Shown one piece after another: positions 14,901-29,800 of a stretch of DNA of 64,000 bases. The first letter of the stretch is position 1, and every line of letters starts with the position of its first letter. Made by a program: the position numbers and the translations under genes. This DNA is from Leidyana gryllorum EB-2025a (Eukaryota > Apicomplexa): positions 124,001 through 188,000 of the forward strand of contig JBLWGC010000208.1 of assembly GCA_048772705.1 (NCBI GenBank), given 5' to 3'. The notes below the pieces were generated by a model, which was not told the DNA's origin, ran no database searches, and saw nothing but the letters and a program-made list of their open reading frames with translations.

Positions 14901-17900
14901 CAGCCGGAGTGCAGTTGCTGGCTGCCGCTGCTTCCTTCGTGATCCCCTGGATCATCTTGACACAATCCGTCACGCATGTCAGAGAATTCGGAGGTACTTC
15001 AGGGGAGACGGGCTCGACGTGGAACCTCAATGACGGTGGGAGAAGAGACAGTGGCATGGTGGGTAAGAAGCCCGACTCAGTTTGGGCTGAATAGTTCGCC
15101 AGTGAAGAGAAGAATGGATTAGGCAGGTCTCGCACCGTCTCCGGGGCATCGAAGATGCTCGCTCCGACCTCCACACATCGATTCAAGACTTGCATCAGAC
15201 CTCCATATCGTTTGAAGTGTGCGGCCAGAACTTCGGGTGTGGCAGTGAGAAAACTGCTAACCAGCAGCCCAGATGACTCGTGCAAGATGGTCTGGATGAC
15301 CTTCAGCTCACGCAGTTGGAAGATCTTACATATCTTCTCGATACTTGAGGGCGCCTCAGCGGCGTTCTCTTCCATTGGTTGGCCTATCCGGCTGTCCACT
15401 ACACGTTTCAATAAGCACAGAGTGACAATATCGCGGAGAGATTGTAGTTCCAACGAGGCATTGAGCAGAACCAAAGCCTCCTCGTTGAGACTTGAGATAA
15501 CTTTTCTGACGAAGTTTTGAGTCTCAATATTCTTCCACGGAGTAGTGAGAGATTGTGCCGCCTCGCTTCCCTCAATCACTCCGGCCAAAGTCAGCATTGA
15601 CTTGATCCACAGAGCCCCGCTGTAACGAGTCAATGGGACATCATCAATTTCGGCAGGGAGCAAACTCGGGTGAAGGAGCAGAGCGCGTCTCCGAATGAGC
15701 TCATTCTTGGTGAGGAAGAGAGCGAAAGAAGCAACGGCATCCTTCATCTCAGTATCCGGGCTGGGTACATAGGCCAGATCGGCTAAACAGCTGCAACATA
15801 AGTCGGAGATAGAGACAGATAGCGCGCGGAGCCAACTCACTTTGTGGCTGTTAGGACCGTCTCGTGGACTCGACGTTGCTCCTGGGCCTCTGCTTCACTT
15901 CCAACCGGCAGACATAGACTGAGAGAGCTAAGCAGCAACATTGAAAATATACTGCAACTTGGCATCAGACTCGCGAGCATCAGCTCTGCCTTTTGACTCC
16001 CCTTCCCACTCTTGTTGGAGACAGCATCCGTCTTCCGCCGTTTCTTGGTATCCTCACCGATCTCAGCAGAAAGCCGTTTTCGAGTTGCCGTGACCCTTTC
16101 ACCTGGGACCCTGAGCTTCGCAGGTCGTGTGCGACTATTGATTCGTGTTGTCGAAGACACCGAGGAGTCTTTTCCGCGCGATCCGACGACGGACCCACCA
16201 GGTGATCGGACCCCGCCTACAGAAGAGTTGCCTCCGTCAGACGCGCCGTCCTCTCCTCCGAGTGAGGCGGCGATGGAAGACAGCAAGTCATCAGGACTGT
16301 TAGCGGCCAAAGCTCCTCCTGTTGAAGATTTGGTTGAGACTGTGGACGACCCCATAGTGGAAGGTGTCGCTGGAGCGACTTTAGTTTGCTTTCGCATAAC
16401 AATACGCTTCTTCAAGATTGCCTGTTCGGCCGCGGGGGGAGCGGCGGTACTCGTAGTGGCCGGAGTCGAGGGCTGTTGTTGGGCTTGGGGCTCGACTGCT
16501 GGACCCGTAGTCCCAGCGTTGGAAGGTGTTGTCGATGCACGTGGAGTCTCTCCATTGGTGATCGCCAACCAAGATGACAAACTGGGTAGTGTGCTGTCTT
16601 CGGGTGTGAGTGTGAGTAGACTATGATTCAGGGAGGGCCCTGGAGGACGCACTTCGGGAGTCGAAGCGAGGATCCATTCATGCAGCCTGCAAGAAGGGCC
16701 GTTTCGTCAGTCAAATTTTGGGGCGAAAATTCTGATCTACACGTTCTTCTGACGTACCGCTTAGATTGTATGGCTTTCACCAAGAGGAAAGTCTGAAACG
16801 AACAACTGATGGGCTCACTCCAGTTGGTTTGCACAACAGACGCTTCGAAGAAGAGAGAGCTCAGCACACCAACTAGGGCATCGGCGCCAATGTTAGGGAA
16901 CCCAGTCGCTTTGGGAGTCAAAGTCTGTTGAAGGCCTTTAGTGAAGCGTTCCTGCGATAATCTGTGGCGAGCAAGGCAGGTTCGGGCCAGATCGGAGACA
17001 ACCGGGCCATGAGTGAGCTCCAGTGCTTTAGCTCTGACCGGAGTGTGGGGTATAAGACTGCTCTCCATCCATTCAGACTGTAGTATATTGTAGGCCTCGA
17101 CCATTTTGGAACATTTAAGACACTGTCGGACAAATACAGTATCAGTGTCAATAGATCGATCACAATCAGTATATGACTTACCCGTCCTTGGTATCTCTCC
17201 CAGCAGTACAGATGGACATGTGTGTCGCAGTGGCGGCACCTCGTCCAACAGTATTGTTGCCTCCATTGTGTTGGCTGGGTCAGTCCCGAATGTTCCTCAG
17301 CTGAGCGTGAGCAGACAGCGCAAACTCGGATAGATTTCTCAGCATAGGAATGAAGCAAACAGCGGATCTCGCCAAAGGCCAAAGTCTTGCTTATGTTCCC
17401 GATCGGAAGTGGTCGTGGCGTAACAGCTCCCTCGAAGGCTCCGGGATATTGCAGATCTCGTTTACTGTCTGGCTCCATGACAAAGGCTCGTAGACAGTAC
17501 GGGTGACATAGTTGCTGGCATCGATCTTCTTCGGAAAAGGGCTGATGAGCGGAGAAGATTGAGTTTCGGAGCTCAAAAGATCGCACTGTCTTACTTTACG
17601 GAAGAAACGGCAGAATTCTAATCCCAAACCAACGAACGCGTTTTCAGGACAAGTTTCGCGACAGACGGTACATGCGTACTGAGACTTTAGACGGCTTTCA
17701 ATTTGAGCTTTGCGTTGTAGCAAAGCCGCTTCGCTGATCCGGATCCCTTCCAAAGTGCGCCAATCTCGAATTTCACAGATCCCGCGAGACGCCGTGACAA
17801 CGCAGAACGGGTGGGCGAAGCAGTATTTGGGAGTTGGCGAATTCTCCACCCGATCTACTTCCACCCACTTTCGCGGCCCTTTGCGTTGACCGCAAAGATA

Positions 17901-18893
17901 GCACCTACCTCCCAACGGTATTTGCTGACCAAAGTCAACTCCCCGGTTTGACGTAGCTGCTATACAGGCCAAGTGCTGGCAAAGGTCGCAGACAAAGCGA
18001 CAGTGAGGCGTGCGATTAGGGGGCATGACGGGCCTCTCGATGAACCCTTGGAAGAGGGGCGCTTGAGGGGCCGGCGCAAACTTCTTGACAGTAGTGCGTT
18101 TTGAAGGCCCGAAAATCGGCTTGTCCGACAACGTGTGTGTGATTCCGTAGCACGCGCGATGAGCCACCACTCCGCAAACTACACATTGGTGGGATTGACG
18201 TGGATGGCGTCCGGCTCGGAAGAGGTCCGCTTGTGACAATTGACCCAAATCTGGCAGCGGCTCGAAGGCATGACATACTTCACAACTGAGTGCACAAGAT
18301 GTTGCACGCAGGGTTTCGACCGATGTTGCATTTGTATCCTCTAACATGAGGTTCGAAGGCTCAAGATCTCTTGCAGCCGTGATCGACTCGCTTTCTTGGT
18401 CAGAAAATGGCGCAAGTTTATGGGATGGGCATGATGTTTGTAAGGCATCGAATTCCGCAGCTGTCAAGGCATCATAAGAGACCAAATAAGAATTGGGCGG
18501 AACGCCGTTGTGACTTTGGCGCTGTTGAGGGGTGGAGGGTGTATATGGGGCTTGGGGTGGTGGTGATTGTTGTTGTTGTTGCTGGGCCACTGCCGCTTGT
18601 TGATTCCAGAGATGATTCAGTGTAGGCTGGATAGGGGGTCGCATAGGAGTTTTCGGGGGTTGAGCCGTCATGTAGTGGTAGCCCGGCATCATGGGAGTGG
18701 GCTCCATGGGCATGTACGCTTGTGGCGGTCGAGCGACCACCGGAAACCTCATAGCATAACCCATGTCCATTGGGGGCGGATAAGCGCCATACTGAGGCAT
18801 CCTCTGATACTGGGGGGGCGGCCCAGAGTAGTCCCCCTCATTGAGCCCATAGAGAACAGGCTTTCCCTCTTGGTCATGCTGATAAGGATTCAT
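5992..18893 (-). CDS. Giant multi-PHD-finger chromatin protein, 13 exons, about 4,078 aa
   Basis: Exons on the reverse strand: 18893-17595, 17541-17182, 17122-16758, 16686-15841, 15790-8838, 8789-7665, 7609-7580, 7516-7346, 7293-6857, 6807-6691, 6643-6584, 6517-6355, 6302-5992. Phases close to one 4,079-codon frame. The N-terminus is Pro/Gln-rich. Then comes a zinc-finger block like the PHD-knuckle-extended PHD reader of BRPF, JADE and MLL proteins: CEVC, CVVC, HRAC, CDLC, CYLC, then CTVC with LCHPYC. A second complete C4HC3 PHD follows (CAVC, CRHC, HLYC, CLKC). The remaining ~3,000 residues are mostly alpha-helical, Leu-rich and not recognised; a late CAKC pair is seen. A histone-reading scaffold role is inference. 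No catalytic domain was recognised. Introns 8790-8837 and 7517-7579 are in frame and stop-free, so they could be retained. A split into two genes is possible but not needed. Confidence 0.8.
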
Positions 18894-18952
18894 GTCAATC
18901 CATCCCCAGGAGAAATTTTGGTGTGCTACACGTATCGGTTTCTTTCAAAAGA

Positions 18953-19796
18953 TCACTGAGCTTTGGCCTTTGCCAAAGCCTTGCTACGCTGCTTCAACAT
19001 GTGACTGTACATGTGGATCGACCCGGGTATGTAGGCTAAGAGAGTCAATTGGTACACAGTGCGCAGGTCCACTTCGAAATTCAGCCTGTTGGGCATCGGA
19101 GTCGGCCAGTGTTTGTAGTATTCACTCTGGCCGAACTCGCCAACGGCCATCAGCATCGTCAAAACCTCGCCTGAGATGCCCAACGGATACAGGACAAGAA
19201 AACCGCTGTATCGTAACCACTTGGCAGCACCTGCCCATTTCATGGCCGAGTCTGAGAGCTACGGGACCATTTCGATTCCTCAAGAAGACGAGACGTCTCT
19301 CTGCTCACCGTTAGTTGCAGCACATAGAACAGATATCGGATCAGCTCGGCGACCGTCCAGGGCAAGATGACCAGCATCGTGCGCCAGGTGGACCGAGTTT
19401 GAGGCAGCATGTCCCAGATCAGGAAGATGACATGAAGTCTAGAGAATACTTGAACTGCAACGAGATTGAAAGAAGGAGAGCCATTCCACTTATGCACTAC
19501 CTGCAGTGGTGACGGGATTAGACTTGACCCAGCGCAGTGCAGCGTGGAGGATCTCCATGAGCGCGAGACACATCGCGGCTTTGACCACCCACCCAACCTC
19601 GCCAAACCACTCTTCCCGCCCTTGGACCGACTTGATGCTCGTCAGTCGGCATATCGTAATGAAAGCAACGCGCCACCACAACACAAATGCTGCCACGTTA
19701 TATGCCACCAGATAGCTCTGCTTCGGCGTCCTACAACACTGTCATCGACACAAGGACATGCCCAACTTACATTTGTGGTGACAGAGGTGAGAACAT
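18953..19796 (-). CDS. Very-long-chain 3-hydroxyacyl-CoA dehydratase (HACD/PHS1 family), 235 aa
   Basis: This enzyme dehydrates 3-hydroxyacyl-CoA in the ER fatty-acid elongation cycle. Exons on the reverse strand are 19796-19771, 19730-19501, 19454-19309 and 19258-18953; phases agree. The family signature is clear: several hydrophobic helices, WTVAELIRY, and YPLGISGE, which holds the catalytic Tyr and Glu seven residues apart as in yeast Phs1. The length fits the family. The first exon codes for only nine residues, which makes the start the weakest part of the model. The C-terminal Lys-rich end resembles an ER retrieval signal (inference). The start codon of the giant PHD gene lies only 59 bp past this stop, on the same strand. 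Confidence 0.92.
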
Positions 19797-20146
19797 TTCT
19801 TTTTGCTTCCAGAAAGGCTGGAGCGATACTGCCCGAAGCGTTAGCTGCAGCCGCTTGGGGTGACTCTGATTGTTGTTTGTGAGGCTCTGTTCTGTGGCCC
19901 TAATTCACCTAACACCAACTTGGCGACCGCACGGAGTCGGCACTCCCACTTTGTACACTGAGCGCGAGACTTAATAATTGGTTGCAAGTCTCCTGACACT
20001 GTGTCAAGTACCTTGTGGCTACCCTTAGTGCGACCCTAAACGACAGAAAGTACCTCAAGATTCGTGAAAATTGGTGCTAACAAAGCTAACCTCGAATCGA
20101 GAAAGGCGTTCCTACGTCTTATCGACCGCTAGGAGCCTTCAAAGCG

Positions 20147-21794
20147 ATGAAATCGAATAGCCGGGAAGATAACAATCTTGGTGGAGTCGCTCCAGCCCGC
20201 GACGCACCGTGGAGGTCACAACGGACCACGAGAAGGAGTGACGGGCATCGTTTCGCGGAGCTTTTTCAGGCGTGGGGGAGCCACGAAGTCTTATCTGTGG
20301 ATGATGAAGACGAAGTGACTGCTCCTTCTCCTCGGCCCACCCGTTGGGGTCAGGATCCGTGGCCGATTCGATCGAAATCGAGGGGTACGGATCCACCACG
20401 TTACTTCAATGACCGAAATCAACGAAAGTCCCTTTACGAGCCAGCGCCCTCCTACATACCGCTGGCCCAAGGGACTTCACGGTCCCCAAAGGATTATATC
20501 CCTTTGGAAACCGAGGTTACTGATGACCTGCTCTCGCACAAGTATTGCCGGGTCAATGCAGTACTTATGCCTGCAACACCTCAATCAAGTTTAGCAAATC
20601 CCCCAACTATGATGGGGCCTGAAGGCGCCCTAATTGAGAGCTCGCAAGGTTTCATCAACCGCGTGAGTGAAAAGATGCGCAAAGCTCTGGAATCTGAAGC
20701 CCACAACCCTGCTACCCCAGCAGAAGTGGATAACCGCTCTGACACAAGCTCTGCCAGTAGTATGGCTATCTCTCACGAGCCCCCACCAGTTACAATCGAC
20801 CACGTCCAGACGGACGCAGATGAATCCGGCGAACTTCCCGAGGACGAAGAAGACGATGCCTTGATCACCGCTGTACATCCGCATCATCCCGACTTCTCAA
20901 TCGAAACATCCGAGATTTCTTCCACGGACCCTCCGCTAAATCCTCTCGAAGCTCCGCAGCCCACTGTTGAGGAGTCACTCCAATCCGATGCTGGTAACGA
21001 GCTTATTGAGCCGAGAGATAGTCCGGAGGAAGCTGCGCAGATACCCATTCCACCCGTCTCCTCCACAGCAGATGTCCCGCCTTCGCCCGTGGAGGAGATT
21101 GCTCCCTTGCAACAGCCGATCCCTCCTTCTCCAGTTCACTCGTCAACTAGTGCGCGACGACAACGTCGACATTCCAGTTCGGCGAAGAACGAGAATGTCA
21201 CAGAGACTTCCTCCTTTGGGCCTCAGGAGCCAAGTGAAACAGAACCAACTCCTTCTTCTGCACATGAACCGCGACGAACAGCGGCAGTGCGCACCAAACC
21301 CCGTGTTCCGACCCTGGGTGCCCGCAAAGCCAAGTTGGAAAAGGCTCGTCGATCTGCGGCGCTCGCGCGAAAGATGAAAGAGGAGCCCACTCCGCCGCCA
21401 CAGAGCGCTGCTGATAGTGTTATGCAAACGGTGACTTTCGAGAAAACAGAGGTTGAGAGATGTGGGCTGCTCCTCCGAACCAATCTTGAGTGCAGCTGTC
21501 TGAGGAACAAAATTCTTGAGATGGCACTGAACTACCGCGAGCTACGTCGCCAAGAGGTTAGTTGATTTATTTCCACGATATCCCATGTTCTGGTTACCTC
21601 ACATTTGCGTACTCGTGCAGGATAATTTGCGCAAGGAGTTAGCGCCCTTACTGCGAAGCGCAGGAAACTCAGTGCTAGGGGCGAACCTCATCTCTCCACA
21701 ATTCGACTCAGCTATCACTGGATTGCTCAAGGCAGTGGCAGAACCACTCGTCAAAGAAGAGAAGAAGAGTAAACGCAGACGCATAGAATCTTAG
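20147..21794 (+). CDS. Unrecognised acidic, Ser/Pro-rich protein, 527 aa
   Basis: Exon 1 is 20147-21556 and exon 2 is 21621-21794; the donor is GTTAGT. About 400 residues are disordered, acidic and rich in Ser, Pro and Glu. The last 130 residues look folded and helical (CSCLRNKILEMALNYREL, then NLRKELAPLLRSAGNSVL) and end in a basic KSKRRRIES tail that could be a nuclear signal. The shape, a long disordered arm with a short helical end, is seen in kinetochore and chromatin adaptors, but I cannot name it. The next gene starts 25 bp after the stop on the same strand. Confidence 0.7.
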
Positions 21795-21819
21795 ATGCAC
21801 CACCCTGGCACCCTGCGCA

Positions 21820-23088
21820 ATGTGGACCCGCGGGTCTCCCTCCAATGTCCCAGTTGACGAACTCTTGCACCTCATTAGTGGTGGCCGGCTAACCCGAGCC
21901 GCCGGCGGAACCATACGCGAAGAGCCGCAGCTCGGGCCCGAGCCAGTATCTCCCTATATCGTCGTGGTGCGCCCACAACGCGTCATGCTCATCAAGTAAT
22001 GTTGCTTGCCGTTCCCTCAAATCTCCGCAGTCGCGGCCCCCCTCTGGCAAATATCGATGCTTTCTGCCGTGTGTCTCTGCTTTGTCCCCATACAGATGTC
22101 GAGGCACTTTTGGACACTTTTGATACCGCTGCCCCCCACGACTTGATCGCCACCGTCACAACTGAGCAGGTCACCATGAAACGCAAGTCTCGCGTCTCCG
22201 GTGGGTTTTGGGTTTGAGAGGCACTCAACTCCCTCCCCTGCAGCTACGGAGTGTGTAGAAGCGCGTTTCCGCACCCCTCTTCCGTTTTTCCTCACTCGCA
22301 ATCTTCCCACAACCACCACTTGGCAGCCGGAGGTCCGCCACTCTTTTACACCTGAGAACATTGAGCATATACCTTTGGTGAGATTTGTGTATGGACTGTG
22401 ACAACTTGTTGTTAGTGTCTGGAAGTACAAATGTTGCACCAAGTCCAGACGTCTGACAGGCCATTTAGTGGCTTAGGCAGAGGCACGTCTCGCGTCTTCA
22501 CAGTACGAGATCTTGAGGACCAAGCCGTCCTGGAGCCAATAACTCTGCGTTATCGGGTACGTTGTAACAGAAAAGCCCCAAGTGTTCATTCAAGTGTAAA
22601 TCAAAATCTGAGCGAGCGTCTTGAACGTTTACATCAAGGGGTTATTGCAGGGGTCTCCAGTCGGTTTGTGCTTATTGAAGATTGGACTGACTCGGGACGA
22701 GTCACTGATCAAATGGATGCGGGCAGCCGATCCAGTAGCCGAGCGATCCGATGCCGAGCATGGCCTTGAGCCGATCTTCGCCAACGACACCTTAGCCAAC
22801 TTAGTGGCGCTACGCGCCGAAAAAGGAGCTGAGATCCACGCTCGACGGCTCCAGGAACGGCCTGGAGAAGCTCTGGGATCAGATGAGCGCATTCCCCTTA
22901 GAGGGCTCGGGCGACTTGCATCGCTGAAAGGAAAGGCATCCCCGAAAGAGACAGAAATGAGGCGAAAACCCCGCCTCGTCCTTCCCCCGTCATTCAAACA
23001 AGTTTATCAGACTATTCGGGTTGAAAAAGGGCTCCCCCCTGTCATTCCAGTTGAGGAATATGTGGCTTGGAGTGAAAGGGCAGTGTGA
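21820..23088 (+). CDS. Unrecognised protein, 5 exons, 352 aa
   Basis: Exons are 21820-21995, 22031-22200, 22244-22377, 22416-22556 and 22651-23088, with introns of 35, 43, 38 and 94 nt; all phases fit. I chose the ATG at 21820 over the one at 21795 because the latter meets a stop after a few codons. The protein is mixed alpha/beta-like in composition, with no signal peptide or membrane helix. The C-terminal third is basic and Arg-rich and ends in an YVAW motif. No family is recognised. It sits in a tight same-strand row, 25 bp after one gene and 20 bp before the next. Confidence 0.65.
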
Positions 23089-23108
23089 CATGCATTGCAC
23101 ATTTGACA

Positions 23109-24122
23109 ATGAAGTTTCTGTGTTGCTCCTGTGGAGGACCCCCCAAGGACGGGGAAGGTGCTAAGACGAGTATCGTGAAAACCCCAGATGTCATCGAGGT
23201 CGAAGCTGTTGTCAACGAGTCGGCAGCTGCAGCATCTCAAAGCCCAGAAGAAAATGCGAATCTAGCGGTGGAGGGTCTGGAGACTAAACAACAAGAGGAT
23301 GCAGGCCCAAGTGCCGAAGAGAGAAAGGAATTGGCAGCTGCTGCAGTGGGAGTTCCGCCAGGAGAAGAGGCTGGAGGTGTTGTAGGCTCGTCCGTTGTGG
23401 TCGAACCGAAAGGGAGTCCCCTCTCGCCCGGCGGTGCTAGTGATGTTGCGAGTCGCGGATCCAGTGATGGTGAGGGGGAGGTGAAGGAGACGGCAATCGT
23501 TCGCGTCCGCGAGCTCGGCAGGGGAGTGGGACCACCAAAGATCGCCCCGTCAGCCAGCGTAGAACCTCGTCTGACCGGGGAGGCTGGACTGTACTTAGTG
23601 TACAATAAGGACATTGGAGGCGGAACACTCTATTCCAAGCTCAGTACCCGACCTCTTCCCAATCCACTGCTGGTGGCTCGCACAGAACAAGAATTAGACG
23701 CTTTCAAGTTACAAGATGCGCCATTGGAACTGGCGAAGAACGTCAAAGCAGACTTTCTTCAGCAAGCTAAAGCTACATGCAGCTGGGTTCGCAGTGCTGT
23801 ACAGATGGGAGGAGAGGTACAAATTATGCCGGCCTTTTTCGAGGATCTGCCTCGCAAGTCGATGCTTGTTGTTCATACCAGTGATCTCAAGGTAAGCGTG
23901 CTGGGTTGGCTATGTGGATTCAAAATGTTTGATCTCTTTTTCGTTCTCCCACAGATAATGACACTTCGGTCTCCATGTGCTTTTGACTTCACCGCGACAG
24001 ATGTGGATGCGGTAGCCGCTCTCCCGCTCGGATCCGACGTATATCGTGGATTTTCGCAGCTCAAGACAGCCGCTTTCCTTGAAAAAGGTGTTCGCAAGGG
24101 AGCGACTTTGCGTATCAAGTAA
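23109..24122 (+). CDS. Unrecognised protein with N-terminal CCSC motif, 316 aa
   Basis: Exons 23109-23891 and 23955-24122 flank a 63-nt intron. The first residues, MKFLCCSCGG, hold three cysteines that could be palmitoylated, which would tether the protein to membranes (inference). Residues 15-140 are low-complexity and acidic. The C-terminal ~170 residues look folded (LYLVYNKDIGGGTLYSKL, SMLVVHTSDLK, VYRGFSQLKTAAFLEKGV) and end in a basic GATLRIK. No family is recognised. The stop is 45 bp from the stop of the convergent gene at 24168. Confidence 0.65.
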   Translation: MKFLCCSCGGPPKDGEGAKTSIVKTPDVIEVEAVVNESAAAASQSPEENANLAVEGLETKQQEDAGPSAEERKELAAAAVGVPPGEEAGGVVGSSVVVEPKGSPLSPGGASDVASRGSSDGEGEVKETAIVRVRELGRGVGPPKIAPSASVEPRLTGEAGLYLVYNKDIGGGTLYSKLSTRPLPNPLLVARTEQELDAFKLQDAPLELAKNVKADFLQQAKATCSWVRSAVQMGGEVQIMPAFFEDLPRKSMLVVHTSDLKVSVLGWLCGFKMFDLFFVLPQIMTLRSPCAFDFTATDVDAVAALPLGSDVYRGFSQLKTAAFLEKGVRKGATLRIK

Positions 24123-24167
24123 CACTCAAGGCCAGAAAAAGATCAATGCCAGCCTAAAGGCCCAAGG

Positions 24168-26358
<2,191 letters not shown>

Positions 26359-26383
26359 GCATATAACACAAAAAACTTGCATC

Positions 26384-26729
26384 ATGGGGGCGTTCGGTGA
26401 GGTGTACACCCATATTAGCTGAGGTTGACACACGCTTCTCGCTCAGGAATCCTCGTGGCGGCCTTCATTGCGCTTGTTTTCATCTGCTTCATCACTCTCC
26501 ACCAATACCTGTATCAATGGTGAGAAGTCGGAGGGAGATTTGCGTCTATCTGCGGCCAGGTTGGTGCTTACAATCCTCACGGGATCATTATTGATGACCT
26601 ATGCAATGTTCGCTGATGACTCTCAATGGATATTCGATCCATTCTACAAGTGAGCGCCCCACAATCTATCTGCAATCACTGTCTCGTAGCAACTGGAAAC
26701 GAAAAGTCGAGCGCGAACATGTCTTGTAG
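26384..26729 (+). CDS. Tiny two-helix membrane protein, 71 aa
   Basis: Exons 26384-26396, 26447-26519, 26560-26649 and 26690-26729, with introns of 50, 40 and 40 nt. The product has two hydrophobic helices (GILVAAFIALVFICFITL and LVLTILTGSLLMTYAMF) and a short charged tail ending in KVEREHVL. Size and topology recall the V-ATPase e subunit, but the match is weak and I do not assert it. The last intron could be skipped, giving a stop 14 residues earlier. The gene begins 25 bp after the RuvBL2 stop. The 169 bp from 26730 to 26898 holds no gene I can support. Confidence 0.55.
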
Positions 26730-26898
26730 AGGTGGTGTGTAGGTTTAGTGTCGCTCGTGGTATTTCTCGTGCCGCAGCACAGTGGCTGTGAAAAAACGAA
26801 GTTTGTGCAGAGACGTCTCCATAGTCACTCGCAAAGTTTTCACTGGGATCCTCTGATCGTACGTTTTTGGTGCGCGGTGAGCACAATCATCGCTACAA

Positions 26899-29800
26899 AT
26901 GGGAGAGGCAAGTCTAATGTCTCTCTGGCGGGAGCTTGAACATCGCGATCCAAGCTCGTTCGGATTTGTCGGCAGGGGGACATCTGATCTGCTCCCCGAT
27001 CTGCAGAAGAATGGCATTTTTGGGCCCGCCAGCGGCATCCTCCGAACTCCCGATTATAATCAGCCCCAGCCCCCCGAAGAAACCAAGATTCCCTTGCCGG
27101 AAAGTGTATTGCAATCTTTGGCCCCCCAGCAGGTCGATAATAAATGGTTTGACTTCCGGCAGCCAAACCCTAATATCCTTCCTCTAGAGCACAGTGGTAA
27201 AGTTGTAGTGATCTCTTGCCTCGCCTTCATCGCTCTGCAGGATTCCATTGGGAAGATTCCAAAGCCACGAAATCTCGAAGAAATGCTACCGGTCTTGCAG
27301 GCGCTGCTATCGATGATGGAGCGACTCAGACCGGGAACGCAGCCAATGACTCCATGCCACTAGTTAAGGGTCGATTGAAGGCTTCTGACCTGGAGCAGTA
27401 CAACGCCGAAAGTACTGACGGTACGACAATGGAGACGTCGCTGGACTCCTCCTCATCCCCGGACAATGATGACACGGGTAGTACGGCTTCCACCAGTGCG
27501 ACTTTTCAAGAGTCCGAGGACGCTCCGAGCACATACACCGGTTATGAGTCGTCGGAGGAAAGCTTCGATGCCACACCGACCACCGCGGAGTCAGAATCGT
27601 TGCCGAGCAGCAGCGACAATTCTTCTTCGGAAATTTCCCTTACTGAAACCCTTACGGTATCCAACGATATCACTCAGTCGTCGGACGAAACTTCTGCCTC
27701 CGAATTATTCACTTCTTCATACAGTAGCAATTCGTCCTTTCCCGAAGGTACCGAGTCCCTCCAGACCGAATTCACAAGCGGAACCGAATTGTCCACCGAA
27801 AGTTCGACCGATGTGTCCTCGGCTTCTGACTACAGCCGATCGCTGGAGCTTTCTTTTGATACGTCATCGGCCAGCGCATCATCGAGTGGGACGCTTCATG
27901 ACTCAACTACATACTTCTCGACTTTAAACTCTGGAGAAGGTTCAACATTGACCGACGAATCGACGTGGTCAACTGAGACATCCTCGGAGCGCACAGCCGA
28001 TGATTTGGACTCGTCCAATGCCTCATCCACCTCATCTGAAGCGTGGGTCACCATCTCTTCCGAATCTACCGAATCCGCATCGGCATCCATCACATCTACA
28101 CAAGATGTGACGGCCTCCGCCGAGACGTCGAGCGGGAGCACGAGTGAGAGTTCGATAGAGAGTGGAACCGACACTTCCGCGACAACGGTCACGTCGTCTA
28201 CAGAATCTTTCACAGAGACATCCACCGAGACTCCCACCGTGGCATCATCCGAAATGTCAACGGAGACATCTACCCAGACTTCCACCGAGACCTCACTCCA
28301 GACATCTACCGACACCTCTGTTGAGACGTCCACGGAGACATCCATCGAGACCTCAACCGAGACACCCATCGAGACTTCAACCGAGACATCCAGCGAGACC
28401 TCGACCGAGACATCCACCGAGACTCCCACCGTGGCATCATCCGAAACGTCAACGGAGACATCTACCCAGACTTCCACCGAGACCTCACTCCAGACATCTA
28501 CCGACACCTCTGTTGAGACGTCCACGGAGACGTCCATCGAGACCTCAACCGAGACACCCATCGAGACTTCAACCGAGACATCCAGCGAGACCTCGACCGA
28601 GACATCGACCGAGACATCCAGCGAGACGTCCACGGAAACGTCCACCGAAACGTCCACCGAGACATCGACCGAGACTTCCACCGAGACATCCAACGAGACC
28701 TCAACCGAGACTTCCACTGAGAGTTCCACTGAGACATCTAGCGAGACCTCAATCGAAACATCCAGCGAGACGTTCACTGGCACCACATCTGAGCTCTCCA
28801 GCGGTAAGCTTCCCGGGTCTAGTCTTTGTACGGTAACTTCTGCAGAAGAAACACCCACGGCTCCCTCTGAGCCAACAGAGGACGTCAGCACCGACGAAGG
28901 TGAGACTATCCTGACTTGCATCGTTACTTTCCGAACAGATATCACGGAATCAGCGGACACCCAACCAACGGTCGTTCCGCCAACGGATCCAATCCAGCCC
29001 ACCGAAGGGCGCTTGTCTACCGACGACAGCTCCACCGAGCTAACAGAGGACGTCAGCACCGACGAAGGTGAGACTATCGTGACTTGCATCGTTACTATCT
29101 GAACAGATTACACGGAGCCGGAGGACACCCAACCAACAGTTGTTCCGCCAACGAATCCAATCCAGCCGACCGAAGGGCGCGTTTCTACAGACGACAGCTC
29201 CACCGGGAGTGGGGTAACAGCGTCCTCCAGTGAGGCCACTGACGGCCCGACTGTTCCTGCTGCGACGGAAGAGCCTCACCCCACGGGATGGCCCGTCTCC
29301 ACCGACGACATTTCCACCGAGAGTGTCTCCACGGAGTCCACTAGTGAAGTTTCTGAGGGAACGGAGCCCACAGAAGCGCCCGTGTCGACAGAGAGTGTCT
29401 CCACGGAGTCCACTAGTGAAGTTTCTGAGGGAACGGAGCCCACAGAAGCGCCCGTCTCGACAGAGAGTGTCCCCACGGAGTCCACCAGCGAAGTTTCTGA
29501 GGGAACGGAGCCTACAGAAGCGCCCGTCTCGACAGAGAGTGTCTCCACGGAGTCCACGAGTGATGTTTCTGAGGGAACGGAGCCCACAGAAGAGCCCGTC
29601 TCCACGGAAGACGACTCGACAGAGAGTGTCTCTACGGAGTCCACACGTGAAGTTTCCGAGGGAACGGAGCCTACAGAAGCGCCCGTCTCGACAGAGAGTG
29701 TCTCCACGGAGTCCACCAGCGAAGGTTCTGAGGGAACGGAGCCTACAGAAGCGCCCGTCTCGACAGAGAGTGTCTCCACGGAGTCCACCAGCGAAGTTTC

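Noticed and set aside
29100-29102. TGA as selenocysteine or a reassigned codon
   Set aside because: A canonical 39-nt intron removes it, TGA ends other genes here (2160, 5752, 54411, 57570), and the sister repeat has CGA.
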